Below, piece after piece: positions 6,182-12,897 of a stretch of DNA of 15,458 bases. Position numbers and translations under genes: made by a program. The notes beneath the pieces are model-generated. The model had not been told where the DNA came from. It was given only the letters and a program-made list of their open reading frames with translations, and did no database searches. Source of the DNA: VGKU01 sp964388785 (lineage in GTDB: Bacteria > Patescibacteriota > Patescibacteriia > UBA9934 > GWF2-40-263); the NCBI GenBank assembly GCA_964388785.1, contig CAYMBX010000024.1, forward strand, positions 1 to 15,458, in the 5' to 3' direction. Positions within the stretch are counted from its first letter, which is position 1. Each line of letters opens with the position of its first letter.

Positions 6182-7496
6182 AGAGCGAGCGCAAGAAGGT
6201 GCGGGTGACGTCGGCGAAGCGCGCGGCGTCTTCGAGCGTATTCGCGTAGCCGAAGGAGGCACGGACGGCCCCGATCGGCTTGCCGCCCGAGTGCGCGCGC
6301 AGCGTCTCGAGCGACACGTCCTCCGGACGGATGCCGTCGTTGTACATCGCCTGGAACGATTCGATGCCGTAGCCGAACACCGACTCGTTGACGCCCGGGT
6401 TGCAGAAACACCCCGTGCGGACCGAACAGCCGAGCTTGGTGCCGGCCTGCTCGAAGTTCCAGGCGTCGACGACCGTGTCCCCCTTGAGGATGCTGAAGGT
6501 GACGGTGTCGTTGCCGCGCGCCGAGTGGATCTGCACGCGGTTGTCGCCCTCGCGCATCTCGGTGAGCCGGTCGTAGAGCGCGGTGGCGATCGCGACGGCG
6601 TGGGGCTTCACGTCGCCGAGCTCCTTGCGGAAGCGCAGACCATCCATGACCGACGGGATCATCGCGAAGTTGACCGTCCCGTCCTCGTAACGCGCATACC
6701 CGAGCGGCTCGGGCGCGTAGAAGTCGGCGGCGACGCTCACGAGCAGGATGGTCCCGCCCGAGAACCACTTCTTATGGAGTTTCGTGTAGGCCGACTTCTT
6801 GATGATCAGGCACCCGATGCCGGTCGGGTAGCCGAACATCTTGTAGAACGAGATCGGCACGAAGTCGGGCTTGACGACCGACAGGTCGAGCTGATCGTTC
6901 GCCACGAAGGCGGCGGCGTCGAGCAGGACGCTCCAGCCGCGCTCCTGGGCGAAATTGACCCATGACAGCGGATGCACCGTTCCGGCGTAGTTGGACTTGG
7001 CCGGGTAGGCGAACAGCTTGTTGCCGTGACTCGAGCGCGGGTACGAGAGCATGCGCCGGAGTGCTTCGTCGTTGAGCGTAAGGTCGGGCCGGATAGGTGC
7101 GTAACGGGCCACGGCGCCGTTGCGCCGCGCGATCTCACGCAGACCGTTGACCGTGTTGTGGTTGTCTTCGGTGAGCAGGAGCTCGCCGCCCTCGAACACG
7201 AAGTGCTGCATGAGCAGGATCGCGCCGGAGGCGTTCGGCGTGAAGATCACCTCGTACTCGTCCGGACTCGCGTGGAAGTACGAGAGGATCGCGCCGCGCG
7301 TCTGCGTCACAGCTTCCATCGCGGCCATGGACGGACCGTGATGGGAATGTGGATTGCCAAGGAGCGTCGTTCGAAGACGCTTGTGCCCGGCGTCGATGAG
7401 GTGTGCGGGTGGAAGCGCGGCTCCGGTCCAGTCGGCGTATACGTCGCCGGGCCTGAGTTGCGGGAACTGGGAGCGTGGGAGACCTGAAAATGCCAT
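6180..7496 (-). CDS. PLP-dependent class V aminotransferase, molybdenum cofactor sulfurase-like
   Basis: A 438-residue enzyme resembling the NifS-like N-terminal domain of eukaryotic Moco sulfurase. Matching blocks are VYADWTGAALPP (19-30), GNPHSHHGPS (47-56), LFAYPAKSNYAG (161-172), LLDAAAFV (191-198), DFVPISFYKMFGYPTG (211-226) with probable PLP lysine K219, RYEDGTVNF (269-277) and RTGCFCNPG (360-368), whose C363 aligns with the sulfurase active-site cysteine. No MOSC domain follows and no molybdoenzyme gene is in view, so the substrate is uncertain; cysteine desulfurase activity is an alternative. Its body is far more GC-rich than its neighbours (45 of 60 bases G or C at 6241-6300, against 28 of 60 at 7681-7740 in gdhA), which suggests horizontal transfer. 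GGAG lies 9 bases before the ATG. It is monocistronic and divergent from gdhA. Confidence 0.88.
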   Translation of the reverse strand: MAFSGLPRSQFPQLRPGDVYADWTGAALPPAHLIDAGHKRLRTTLLGNPHSHHGPSMAAMEAVTQTRGAILSYFHASPDEYEVIFTPNASGAILLMQHFVFEGGELLLTEDNHNTVNGLREIARRNGAVARYAPIRPDLTLNDEALRRMLSYPRSSHGNKLFAYPAKSNYAGTVHPLSWVNFAQERGWSVLLDAAAFVANDQLDLSVVKPDFVPISFYKMFGYPTGIGCLIIKKSAYTKLHKKWFSGGTILLVSVAADFYAPEPLGYARYEDGTVNFAMIPSVMDGLRFRKELGDVKPHAVAIATALYDRLTEMREGDNRVQIHSARGNDTVTFSILKGDTVVDAWNFEQAGTKLGCSVRTGCFCNPGVNESVFGYGIESFQAMYNDGIRPEDVSLETLRAHSGGKPIGAVRASFGYANTLEDAARFADVTRTFLRSL

Positions 7497-7554
7497 CTGA
7501 CTTTACTCCATGGGACAGAGTTTTGGACGTTCTGCCATTGACAGATGTGGCGCA

Positions 7555-7583
7555 ATAATAGCCTAAAAACGCAAATTTGTCAA
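7555..7583 (-). promoter_or_regulatory. Strong sigma-70-like promoter of the PLP enzyme gene
   Basis: On the minus strand a perfect TTGACA (7583-7578), a 17-base spacer and TATTAT (7560-7555, 5 of 6 to consensus). This is the best promoter match in the window. A start near 7548 gives a leader of about 50 bases with GGAG at 7509-7506. Confidence 0.75.
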
Positions 7584-7592
7584 GGAATTTGC
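7571..7592. promoter_or_regulatory. Perfect 7+7 inverted repeat over the divergent promoters, operator candidate
   Basis: GCAAATT-N8-AATTTGC spans 22 bp and is centred on the TTGACA of the PLP enzyme promoter; it ends 3 bp before the proposed gdhA -35. A bound dimer would block the minus-strand promoter and could also affect gdhA. The regulator is not encoded in this window. Confidence 0.45.
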
Positions 7593-7595
7593 ATC

Positions 7596-7624
7596 TTGTA
7601 AGAGACGTGTGAAAGGGATACGCT
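7596..7624 (+). promoter_or_regulatory. Promoter of gdhA
   Basis: TTGTAA (7596-7601), a 17-base spacer and TACGCT (7619-7624), ending 9 bases before the ATG. The geometry and the -10 match those proposed for truB. The hexamers are weak alone; the support comes from their spacing and recurrence. Confidence 0.5.
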
Positions 7625-7633
7625 TAATGCACT

Positions 7634-8857
7634 ATGTCGAACATCAATCCATTTGAAAACGCTCTGTTGCAACTCAAACGTGCAACGGATCTTAAATCGT
7701 TTGATCCTACACTTATCGCGCAGTTGAGCTATCCGCATCGCGAAATCCGGGGCCATATCCCTCTCAAAAAAGACGATGGAACGCTCGCAATGGTTGAGTA
7801 TTATCGTGTCCAGCACAACAATTGGCGCGGTCCGTATAAAGGCGGTATTCGATTTCATCAAGATACGGACATCAATGAAGTGAAAGCGCTCGCGTTTTGG
7901 ATGACTCTGAAATGCGCGGTGGCGAATATTCCGATGGGGGGTGGAAAAGGTGGCGCGACCACCAATCCAAAAGAACTTTCCGCATCAGAACTTGAGCAGC
8001 TTTCCCGCGCATGGATGCGTGCACTGAGCGATGTGGTTGGTCCCGATAAGGACGTGCCGGCGCCGGACGTGAATACAACGCCTCAAATCATGGCGTGGAT
8101 GGCGGATGAATATGCAAAGGCAACAGGCGATACAAGTGGAGCGGTGATTACGGGCAAGCCGATTGAAGCGGGAGGGTCGTTGGGTCGGGATCGTGCGACC
8201 GCCATGGGAGGATTTTATGTGTTTGAAGCGCTGCGAGAAAAACTGAACTTATCCATGCAGTCCCGTGTCGTCATTCAGGGATTCGGCAATGCTGGTTTGC
8301 ATGCCGCCGAGCTGTTTTTTCATCATGGCCATACGGTGGTTGCGGTTTCCGATTCCAAAGGCGCGATTGCGAATCCGGATGGATTGGATATTCCCGCACT
8401 CACCGCTCATAAAGACATGACGAAATCTGTTATGGGATTTTCCGGTGGTGAAGATTTGACCGGCAGTGTCTTGGAAGTGGAATGCGATCTGCTTATTCCG
8501 GCTGCGCTCGAAAATCAAATCACCAAACAGAACGCGGCAGATCTTCACACAAAGGTTATTCTCGAACTTGCCAATGGTCCAACCACGCCGGATGCCGATG
8601 ATTTGTTGTTCGCCGCGGATGTTCCCGTGATTCCTGATATTTTAGCGAACTCCGGCGGAGTGACGGTTTCCACCTACGAATGGGAACAAAACAAAAAGGG
8701 CGAGCACTGGAGCGAACAACAGGTGTTTGACCGTCTGAAAGAAAATATACAAGCACAAGCGCATTTGATTTTTGATCGCGCACAAGAATTGAAAACGGAT
8801 TTGAGGCGAGCCGCCTTTGTGGTAGCACTCGAGCGGCTTGAGTCAGCACGGAAATAA
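7634..8857 (+). CDS. gdhA: Glutamate dehydrogenase (Glu/Leu/Phe/Val family)
   Basis: The enzyme interconverts glutamate with 2-oxoglutarate and ammonium, linking nitrogen and carbon metabolism. The 407-residue protein is of the small hexameric type. The N-terminal domain has YRVQHNNWRGPYKGGIRFH with K69, LKCAVANIPMGGGKGGA with K93 and K105, and the catalytic aspartate D145 in VPAPDVNT. The nucleotide-binding domain has GFGNAG (216-221) followed by an acidic turn at D240. The Gly-rich block TGKPIEAGGSLGR and NSGGVTVSTYEW are typical. Use of NAD or NADP cannot be settled by eye, and a related amino-acid dehydrogenase specificity is possible. The gene appears to be monocistronic and leaderless. 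No plus-strand terminator with a T-run follows the TAA, although a hairpin shared with the opposite gene lies 4 bases downstream. Confidence 0.95.
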   Translation: MSNINPFENALLQLKRATDLKSFDPTLIAQLSYPHREIRGHIPLKKDDGTLAMVEYYRVQHNNWRGPYKGGIRFHQDTDINEVKALAFWMTLKCAVANIPMGGGKGGATTNPKELSASELEQLSRAWMRALSDVVGPDKDVPAPDVNTTPQIMAWMADEYAKATGDTSGAVITGKPIEAGGSLGRDRATAMGGFYVFEALREKLNLSMQSRVVIQGFGNAGLHAAELFFHHGHTVVAVSDSKGAIANPDGLDIPALTAHKDMTKSVMGFSGGEDLTGSVLEVECDLLIPAALENQITKQNAADLHTKVILELANGPTTPDADDLLFAADVPVIPDILANSGGVTVSTYEWEQNKKGEHWSEQQVFDRLKENIQAQAHLIFDRAQELKTDLRRAAFVVALERLESARK

Positions 8858-8878
8858 AAAAGAAGTCCGGTGGACTTC
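8856..8878 (-). terminator. Intrinsic terminator of the unknown gene at 8877-9803
   Basis: On the minus strand a perfect 7-bp stem GAAGTCC / GGACTTC with loop ACC is followed by six T's (8861-8856). The stem begins in the TGA stop of its own gene and the T-run overlaps the end of gdhA. Read on the plus strand the hairpin has no T-run. Confidence 0.85.
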
Positions 8879-9803
8879 AGGTGGAAAGGTGAGGGGCGCT
8901 TCGACGCGGGCGAAGCGCTTTTTCGATTTGTCCGATCAGTCGCTCGAGGACGGCGATTTCTTCATCTTCGACGCGCAACTCGTAATTCACGTCCTCCGGC
9001 CGACCGACCATCACTCTGACCGGGATGAACCTGCGGTCGTACCGTGCGGTGGCGGCGTGTGCTCCGCGGATGATCCGTTGCTGCTGATCGAGCGATCCGT
9101 TTGCGTCCGAGGTGGTGCCGTTCATGAGATGCTCGGCATTCATCCGCTCCGGTCGGTTGACGGACTTAACGCTTACTGCGAGATGTAGCGGAACTTGCAG
9201 GCCAGTCACTGGGAGCGGTAACACTTCGACAAACAGATCAATCCCTTGGTCGAGATCCTCTTCGATCGTTGGAAGGCGAAGAGTCACGTTGTCGATCGCG
9301 TGAAACGCGCGGATGGTACGAACGGCAGCGGTCGCGCCACGAAATTCGTTTTCCCACGCCGTTTTCGAGAGTGCCCAGAGCTTGCCGAGGCCGAAGACCC
9401 TGGTGCGTTGCCAGGGATCGAGGCCGAGCAGCAATTCGGTCAAGCGTTCCTGGATCATGGAGCCAAGAAGTGCGACTGCGCGCCCAGCTTCCGGGACGCG
9501 GGTTTGACTTTTTGCATGCTGCTCTTTGAGCAGATGCAACAGAACGATCTCGATGAGCAGTCGGTCGGCTCGCGATCGAGCGACAAGACCGGCATCAATC
9601 AAACACCGTTCTATGTGCAGGTTTGCGTGAAGCTCCTGCGTCCGCGCCGCAAGAAAGGTCTGGAACACCTCCAACGACAAGGGGGGGAGACGCGATGCGT
9701 TCCGGCAAAGCGTCTTAATCTCTTCGAAGGTTGAATCCTGGAGCCGAGCGTACTCGCCCAGGATCATCACGTGGGAATGTCCTGAAACGAAACCGTCGAG
9801 CAT
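8877..9803 (-). CDS. Unrecognised protein, possible PD-(D/E)XK nuclease-like core
   Basis: No family was recognised with confidence in this 308-residue protein. It has no signal peptide or membrane segment. Residues 1-150 are mostly helical and leucine-rich. From 151 the order is a helix with E151/E153, the acidic LPTIEEDLDQGIDLFVEV (178-194) and a strand ending in SVKS (211-214). The pattern GIDLfV, about 20 residues, then VSVKS recalls PD-(D/E)XK proteins, in which D189 and K213 would be metal or catalytic residues. The middle position is serine, not D, E or Q, so activity is doubtful. This is inference. The ATG at 9803 has GGAGAGGAAG upstream and its own strong promoter. The gene is monocistronic, convergent with gdhA and divergent from leuS, and looks somewhat more GC-rich than either. 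Confidence 0.75.
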   Translation of the reverse strand: MLDGFVSGHSHVMILGEYARLQDSTFEEIKTLCRNASRLPPLSLEVFQTFLAARTQELHANLHIERCLIDAGLVARSRADRLLIEIVLLHLLKEQHAKSQTRVPEAGRAVALLGSMIQERLTELLLGLDPWQRTRVFGLGKLWALSKTAWENEFRGATAAVRTIRAFHAIDNVTLRLPTIEEDLDQGIDLFVEVLPLPVTGLQVPLHLAVSVKSVNRPERMNAEHLMNGTTSDANGSLDQQQRIIRGAHAATARYDRRFIPVRVMVGRPEDVNYELRVEDEEIAVLERLIGQIEKALRPRRSAPHLST

Positions 9804-9815
9804 GACACACTTCCT

Positions 9816-9833
9816 CTCCGCCTCAATGCGGAG
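9816..9833 (-). promoter_or_regulatory. Hairpin at the 5' end of the unknown gene's leader
   Basis: CTCCGC-ATTGAG-GCGGAG on the minus strand forms a perfect 6-bp stem near the predicted transcript start (about 9832). The 3' arm contains GGAG and runs into AGGAAG, the ribosome site 6 bases before the ATG, so folding might affect translation or mRNA stability. Confidence 0.35.
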
Positions 9834-9838
9834 TAGAC

Positions 9839-9867
9839 AGGATAACGAAAAACAACCGTTGCGTCAA
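9839..9867 (-). promoter_or_regulatory. Promoter of the unknown gene at 8877-9803
   Basis: On the minus strand TTGACG (9867-9862), a 17-base spacer and TATCCT (9844-9839). Each hexamer is close to the sigma-70 consensus. The predicted leader is about 28 bases. Confidence 0.65.
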
Positions 9868-9872
9868 CAGTT

Positions 9873-9889
9873 CCATGAAAGAATCATGG
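9873..9889. promoter_or_regulatory. Inverted repeat between divergent promoters, possible operator
   Basis: CCATGA-N5-TCATGG is a perfect 6+6 inverted repeat ending one base before the leuS -35 and 5 bases upstream of the -35 of the divergent gene. The location would suit a regulator of both genes; chance occurrence is not excluded. Confidence 0.3.
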
Positions 9890-9890
9890 C

Positions 9891-9919
9891 TTGGAGAATG
9901 GCTGCGCCTCTGCTAAGAT
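9891..9919 (+). promoter_or_regulatory. Promoter of leuS and downstream genes
   Basis: TTGGAG (9891-9896), a 17-base spacer and TAAGAT (9914-9919), ending 9 bases before the leuS ATG. It has the same geometry as the infB and gdhA promoters and predicts a leaderless mRNA. Confidence 0.6.
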
Positions 9920-9928
9920 CGATGCAAT

Positions 9929-12331
9929 ATGCCTTATAATCATCATGAGATCGAGAAAAAATGGCAGGCACGCTGGGAGGAAATCGGCGTGTTTCATGCA
10001 AAAGACGATTCCGACAAACCCAAATTTTATTGTCTAATCGAATTTCCTTATCCATCCGGCGCTGGGCTTCACATCGGCCATCCGCGTTCGTATACGGCAC
10101 TTGACGTGATTGCACGTAAACGGCGTATGGAGGGGTATAACGTTTTGTACCCGATCGGGTGGGATGCGTTTGGTCTTCCCACGGAAAATTATGCCATTAA
10201 AACCGGTCGTAAGCCTCAGGACGTGACGGCCGAAAATGTGTCCACCTTTAAGCGGCAACTGCAAGCCCTTGGGTTCAGTTTCGATTGGTCGCGGGAAGTA
10301 AACACGACTGATCCGGAGTATTACAAATGGACCCAATGGATGTTTCTTGAATTTTTTAAGGCGGGACTTGCGTACAAAACAAACATGCCGATCAACTGGT
10401 GTCTATCGTGCAAGATCGGTCTCGCAAATGAAGAAGTGGTGGACGGTAAATGTGAACGATGCGGCGGACCCACGGAGAAACGGGATAAAGCGCAGTGGAT
10501 GATTGCGATTACGAAATATGCGGATCGATTGATTGATGATCTGGAAACCGTCGATTATCTCGAAAAAATTAAAACACAACAATTGAACTGGATCGGTAGA
10601 AGCGAAGGTGCGGAGATCGAATTTAAACTGCATGTGCCTGATCAGCCGGAAGGGAAGCATACTGTGCGTGTGTTTACCACACGACCCGATACCCTGTTCG
10701 GTGCAACGTTTTTGGTGATTTCGCCTGAGCTTGCAAAGAAATGGATGGAAGTCGGATGGCAGGCAAGTGATGAGGTGAACGTGTATGTGCAGTCAGCGCT
10801 CTCGCGTGCGGAGGAAGAACGAGCGAATGAAGGTCGTGAAAAAACAGGAGTCGACACAGGTGTTAGAGCCATCAATCCGGCAAACGGGGAAGAGATTCCT
10901 GTCTGGGTTGCGGACTATGTGCTTGGCGAATATGGGACAGGCGCGATTATGGCGGTTCCCGCGCATGACGAGCGTGATTTCGCGTTTGCGGAAAAATTTG
11001 GTTTGACCGTTCGACAGGTGATCCAGCACAAGACGGACGAACCGTGTTACGCGGGTTCCGGAACGCTCATGAATTCAGGAACATTTGATGGAATGCAAAA
11101 CGAAGAGGCGAAATGGGCAATCACGGAAAAAGTCGGTGGACAGCGCAAGATACAATATAAACTCCGCGACTGGGTGTTTTCTCGCCAGCGCTATTGGGGT
11201 GAACCGATCCCGCTTATACATTGTGAGAAGTGTGATTGGGTTCCTGTTCCGGATGAACAGTTGCCGGTGACACTTCCGGAGGTCGAAAAATATGAGCCCA
11301 CGGATACGGGCGAGTCGCCGCTTGCGGCCATAACAGAGTGGGTCAATACGATCTGTCCTTCTTGTGGAGGACCGGCTACACGCGAAACCGATACCATGCC
11401 TAACTGGGCGGGCTCCAGTTGGTACTTTTTGGCGTATGCCATGCATACGAAGCTCGGTGCACAGCCATCCTCAAAACTCCCAACCGCCATTGCCGATCTT
11501 TTGGCCTATTGGATGCCCGTGGATTGGTACAACGGCGGGATGGAACATACAACGCTTCATTTGCTCTACTCTCGCTTCTGGAACAAATTTCTATTTGACC
11601 GCGGACATGTGCCGACAAGCGAGCCGTATGCAAAACGCACAAGTCACGGACTCATTCTCGCACAGGACGGAAGCAAAATGTCAAAATCAAAAGGCAACGT
11701 GGTGAATCCGGATGAGGTCGTCGAGCAGTATGGCGCGGACAGTGTTCGTTTGTACGAACTTTTTATGGGTCCGTTTGGTGAACCTGTTCCGTGGAGTACG
11801 AACGGACTTATTGGGATGCGTCGATTTTTGGAGAAGGTCGCGGAAATTCCAAAGAAGGATGAGGAGACAAAAAAGGCGACGCGCGCGTTGCATCAGATGG
11901 TCAAAAAGGTGACAGAGGATATTGAGGCGATGCGATTCAATACCGCCGTTTCACAGCTGATGATTTTTATCAACGCCGTGAAGGAGGAGGGGGGAATGAC
12001 AAAAAATTCGTTTGCCGTATTTTTGCGTGTTTTGTGTCCGTTTGCACCGCATCTCGCAAACGAACTTTCCGAGGAACAGGGCGCAACCGATTTGTTGGAA
12101 ACGATGCCGTGGCCTTCGTATGATCCCGAGCTGGTGAAAGAAGATGTGGTGACGGTCGCTGTTCAAGTGAACGGGAAACTTCGCACAACCGTGGATGCCT
12201 CACCGGACGCGACCGAAGAAGTCGTGGTTGGGCTGGCTCTTCAGGATATCAATATCCAGAAATATCTTTCGGGCATGGAACCGAAGAAGGTCATTTATGT
12301 GCCGGGTAGAATTTTGAATTTTCTTGTATGA
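9929..12331 (+). CDS. leuS: Leucyl-tRNA synthetase
   Basis: This class Ia synthetase charges tRNA-Leu with leucine and is 800 residues long, a normal bacterial size. The HIGH signature is H48-I-G-H51 in YPSGAGLHIGHPRSYTALDV, and KMSKS is at 583-587 in DGSKMSKSKGNVVNPDEV. A zinc-finger-like set CxxC...CxxC (C158, C161, C175, C178) precedes the CP1 editing domain. Editing is probably active, since TTRPDTLFG (near 250-258) and AHDERDF with D347 are kept. A second cysteine set (C432, C435, C476, C479) suggests another zinc site. NWAGSSWYFLAY marks the catalytic core, and the C-terminal VAVQVNGKLR is typical. It is promoter-proximal in a tight run of four genes and overlaps the next gene by ATGA. 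Confidence 0.98.
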   Translation: MPYNHHEIEKKWQARWEEIGVFHAKDDSDKPKFYCLIEFPYPSGAGLHIGHPRSYTALDVIARKRRMEGYNVLYPIGWDAFGLPTENYAIKTGRKPQDVTAENVSTFKRQLQALGFSFDWSREVNTTDPEYYKWTQWMFLEFFKAGLAYKTNMPINWCLSCKIGLANEEVVDGKCERCGGPTEKRDKAQWMIAITKYADRLIDDLETVDYLEKIKTQQLNWIGRSEGAEIEFKLHVPDQPEGKHTVRVFTTRPDTLFGATFLVISPELAKKWMEVGWQASDEVNVYVQSALSRAEEERANEGREKTGVDTGVRAINPANGEEIPVWVADYVLGEYGTGAIMAVPAHDERDFAFAEKFGLTVRQVIQHKTDEPCYAGSGTLMNSGTFDGMQNEEAKWAITEKVGGQRKIQYKLRDWVFSRQRYWGEPIPLIHCEKCDWVPVPDEQLPVTLPEVEKYEPTDTGESPLAAITEWVNTICPSCGGPATRETDTMPNWAGSSWYFLAYAMHTKLGAQPSSKLPTAIADLLAYWMPVDWYNGGMEHTTLHLLYSRFWNKFLFDRGHVPTSEPYAKRTSHGLILAQDGSKMSKSKGNVVNPDEVVEQYGADSVRLYELFMGPFGEPVPWSTNGLIGMRRFLEKVAEIPKKDEETKKATRALHQMVKKVTEDIEAMRFNTAVSQLMIFINAVKEEGGMTKNSFAVFLRVLCPFAPHLANELSEEQGATDLLETMPWPSYDPELVKEDVVTVAVQVNGKLRTTVDASPDATEEVVVGLALQDINIQKYLSGMEPKKVIYVPGRILNFLV

Positions 12332-12888
12332 TTCCAGAGCAGGCAAAAAAAGTTTTTTCCGGCGTCCTGTTTGATGTGTACCAGTGGGAACAGGAAATGT
12401 TTGACGGAACGCATGAGACGTTTGAGATGTTGAAGCGCCAGGATACAGCGGAGATTATTGCCATCAACGAAGAGGGAAAAGTTATGCTTCAGGAACAAGA
12501 GCAGCCAAATAAGCCGCTCTTCTTGTGCTTGCCGGGGGGTCGGATTGAACACGGAGAAGATCCGCTTACGGGAGCCAAACGGGAGCTGCTTGAAGAATCA
12601 GGTTTTGTTTCGGATGCATGGTCGCTTTATCGGGTAACCAATCCGACTTCCAAAATGGATTGGCGCATTTACGTATATGTCGCTCGCGGATGTGTCTATG
12701 CGCAAGAGCCCCAACTTGATGCGGGCGAGCGCATCCAGATCCGTTGGGTTACGTTTGATGAACTGTTGGATTTGGTGGACGAGGGGAAACTCACGTGGAT
12801 CGAGCAGGACTTGCGCGTTGAGCTCATCCGTGCAAAATATCATGTACAGGCCAAGGAAAAACTTCTTCAGCTTCTTCAGCTCCCCTAG
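12328..12888 (+). CDS. Nudix hydrolase, ADP-ribose pyrophosphatase-like
   Basis: Nudix proteins cleave nucleoside diphosphates linked to another group. The 186-residue protein has a perfect Nudix box at 71-93: G71, five residues, E77, seven residues, REL, then LEESGF. The catalytic glutamates E89 and E90 are present. The preceding AEIIAINEEGKVMLQEQEQ and LFLCLPGGRIEHGE resemble the ADP-ribose pyrophosphatase branch, but the substrate cannot be fixed by sequence reading; nucleotide-sugar or oxidised-nucleotide hydrolysis is possible. The ATG overlaps the leuS TGA (ATGA), implying translational coupling. A 9-base direct repeat (CTTCTTCAG twice, 12862-12879) encodes the LLQLLQ at the C-terminus. 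UDP-sugar metabolism next door hints at, but does not show, a nucleotide-sugar role. Confidence 0.92.
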   Translation: MIPEQAKKVFSGVLFDVYQWEQEMFDGTHETFEMLKRQDTAEIIAINEEGKVMLQEQEQPNKPLFLCLPGGRIEHGEDPLTGAKRELLEESGFVSDAWSLYRVTNPTSKMDWRIYVYVARGCVYAQEPQLDAGERIQIRWVTFDELLDLVDEGKLTWIEQDLRVELIRAKYHVQAKEKLLQLLQLP

Positions 12889-12897
12889 CTTCCTCCT

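Noticed and set aside
6064..6768. Arg-rich minus-strand frame of 234 codons
   Set aside because: It is a shifted frame of the PLP enzyme gene and runs through its terminator and the REP-like copy B. Its sequence is low-complexity.
6141..6965. Open plus-strand frame of 274 codons
   Set aside because: It lies opposite the GC-rich PLP enzyme. High G+C removes stops on all frames, and its R/E/V-rich product shows no family motif, while the minus strand shows many.
9246..9734. Open plus-strand frame of 162 codons
   Set aside because: It is antisense to the gene at 8877-9803, which has a promoter, ribosome site and terminator; the plus frame has none.
12862..12879. Direct repeat CTTCTTCAG x2 and the pyrimidine-rich stretch before ugd as a regulatory site
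   Set aside because: It encodes the natural-looking LLQLLQ tail of the Nudix protein, and no promoter hexamers or ribosome site were found with it.
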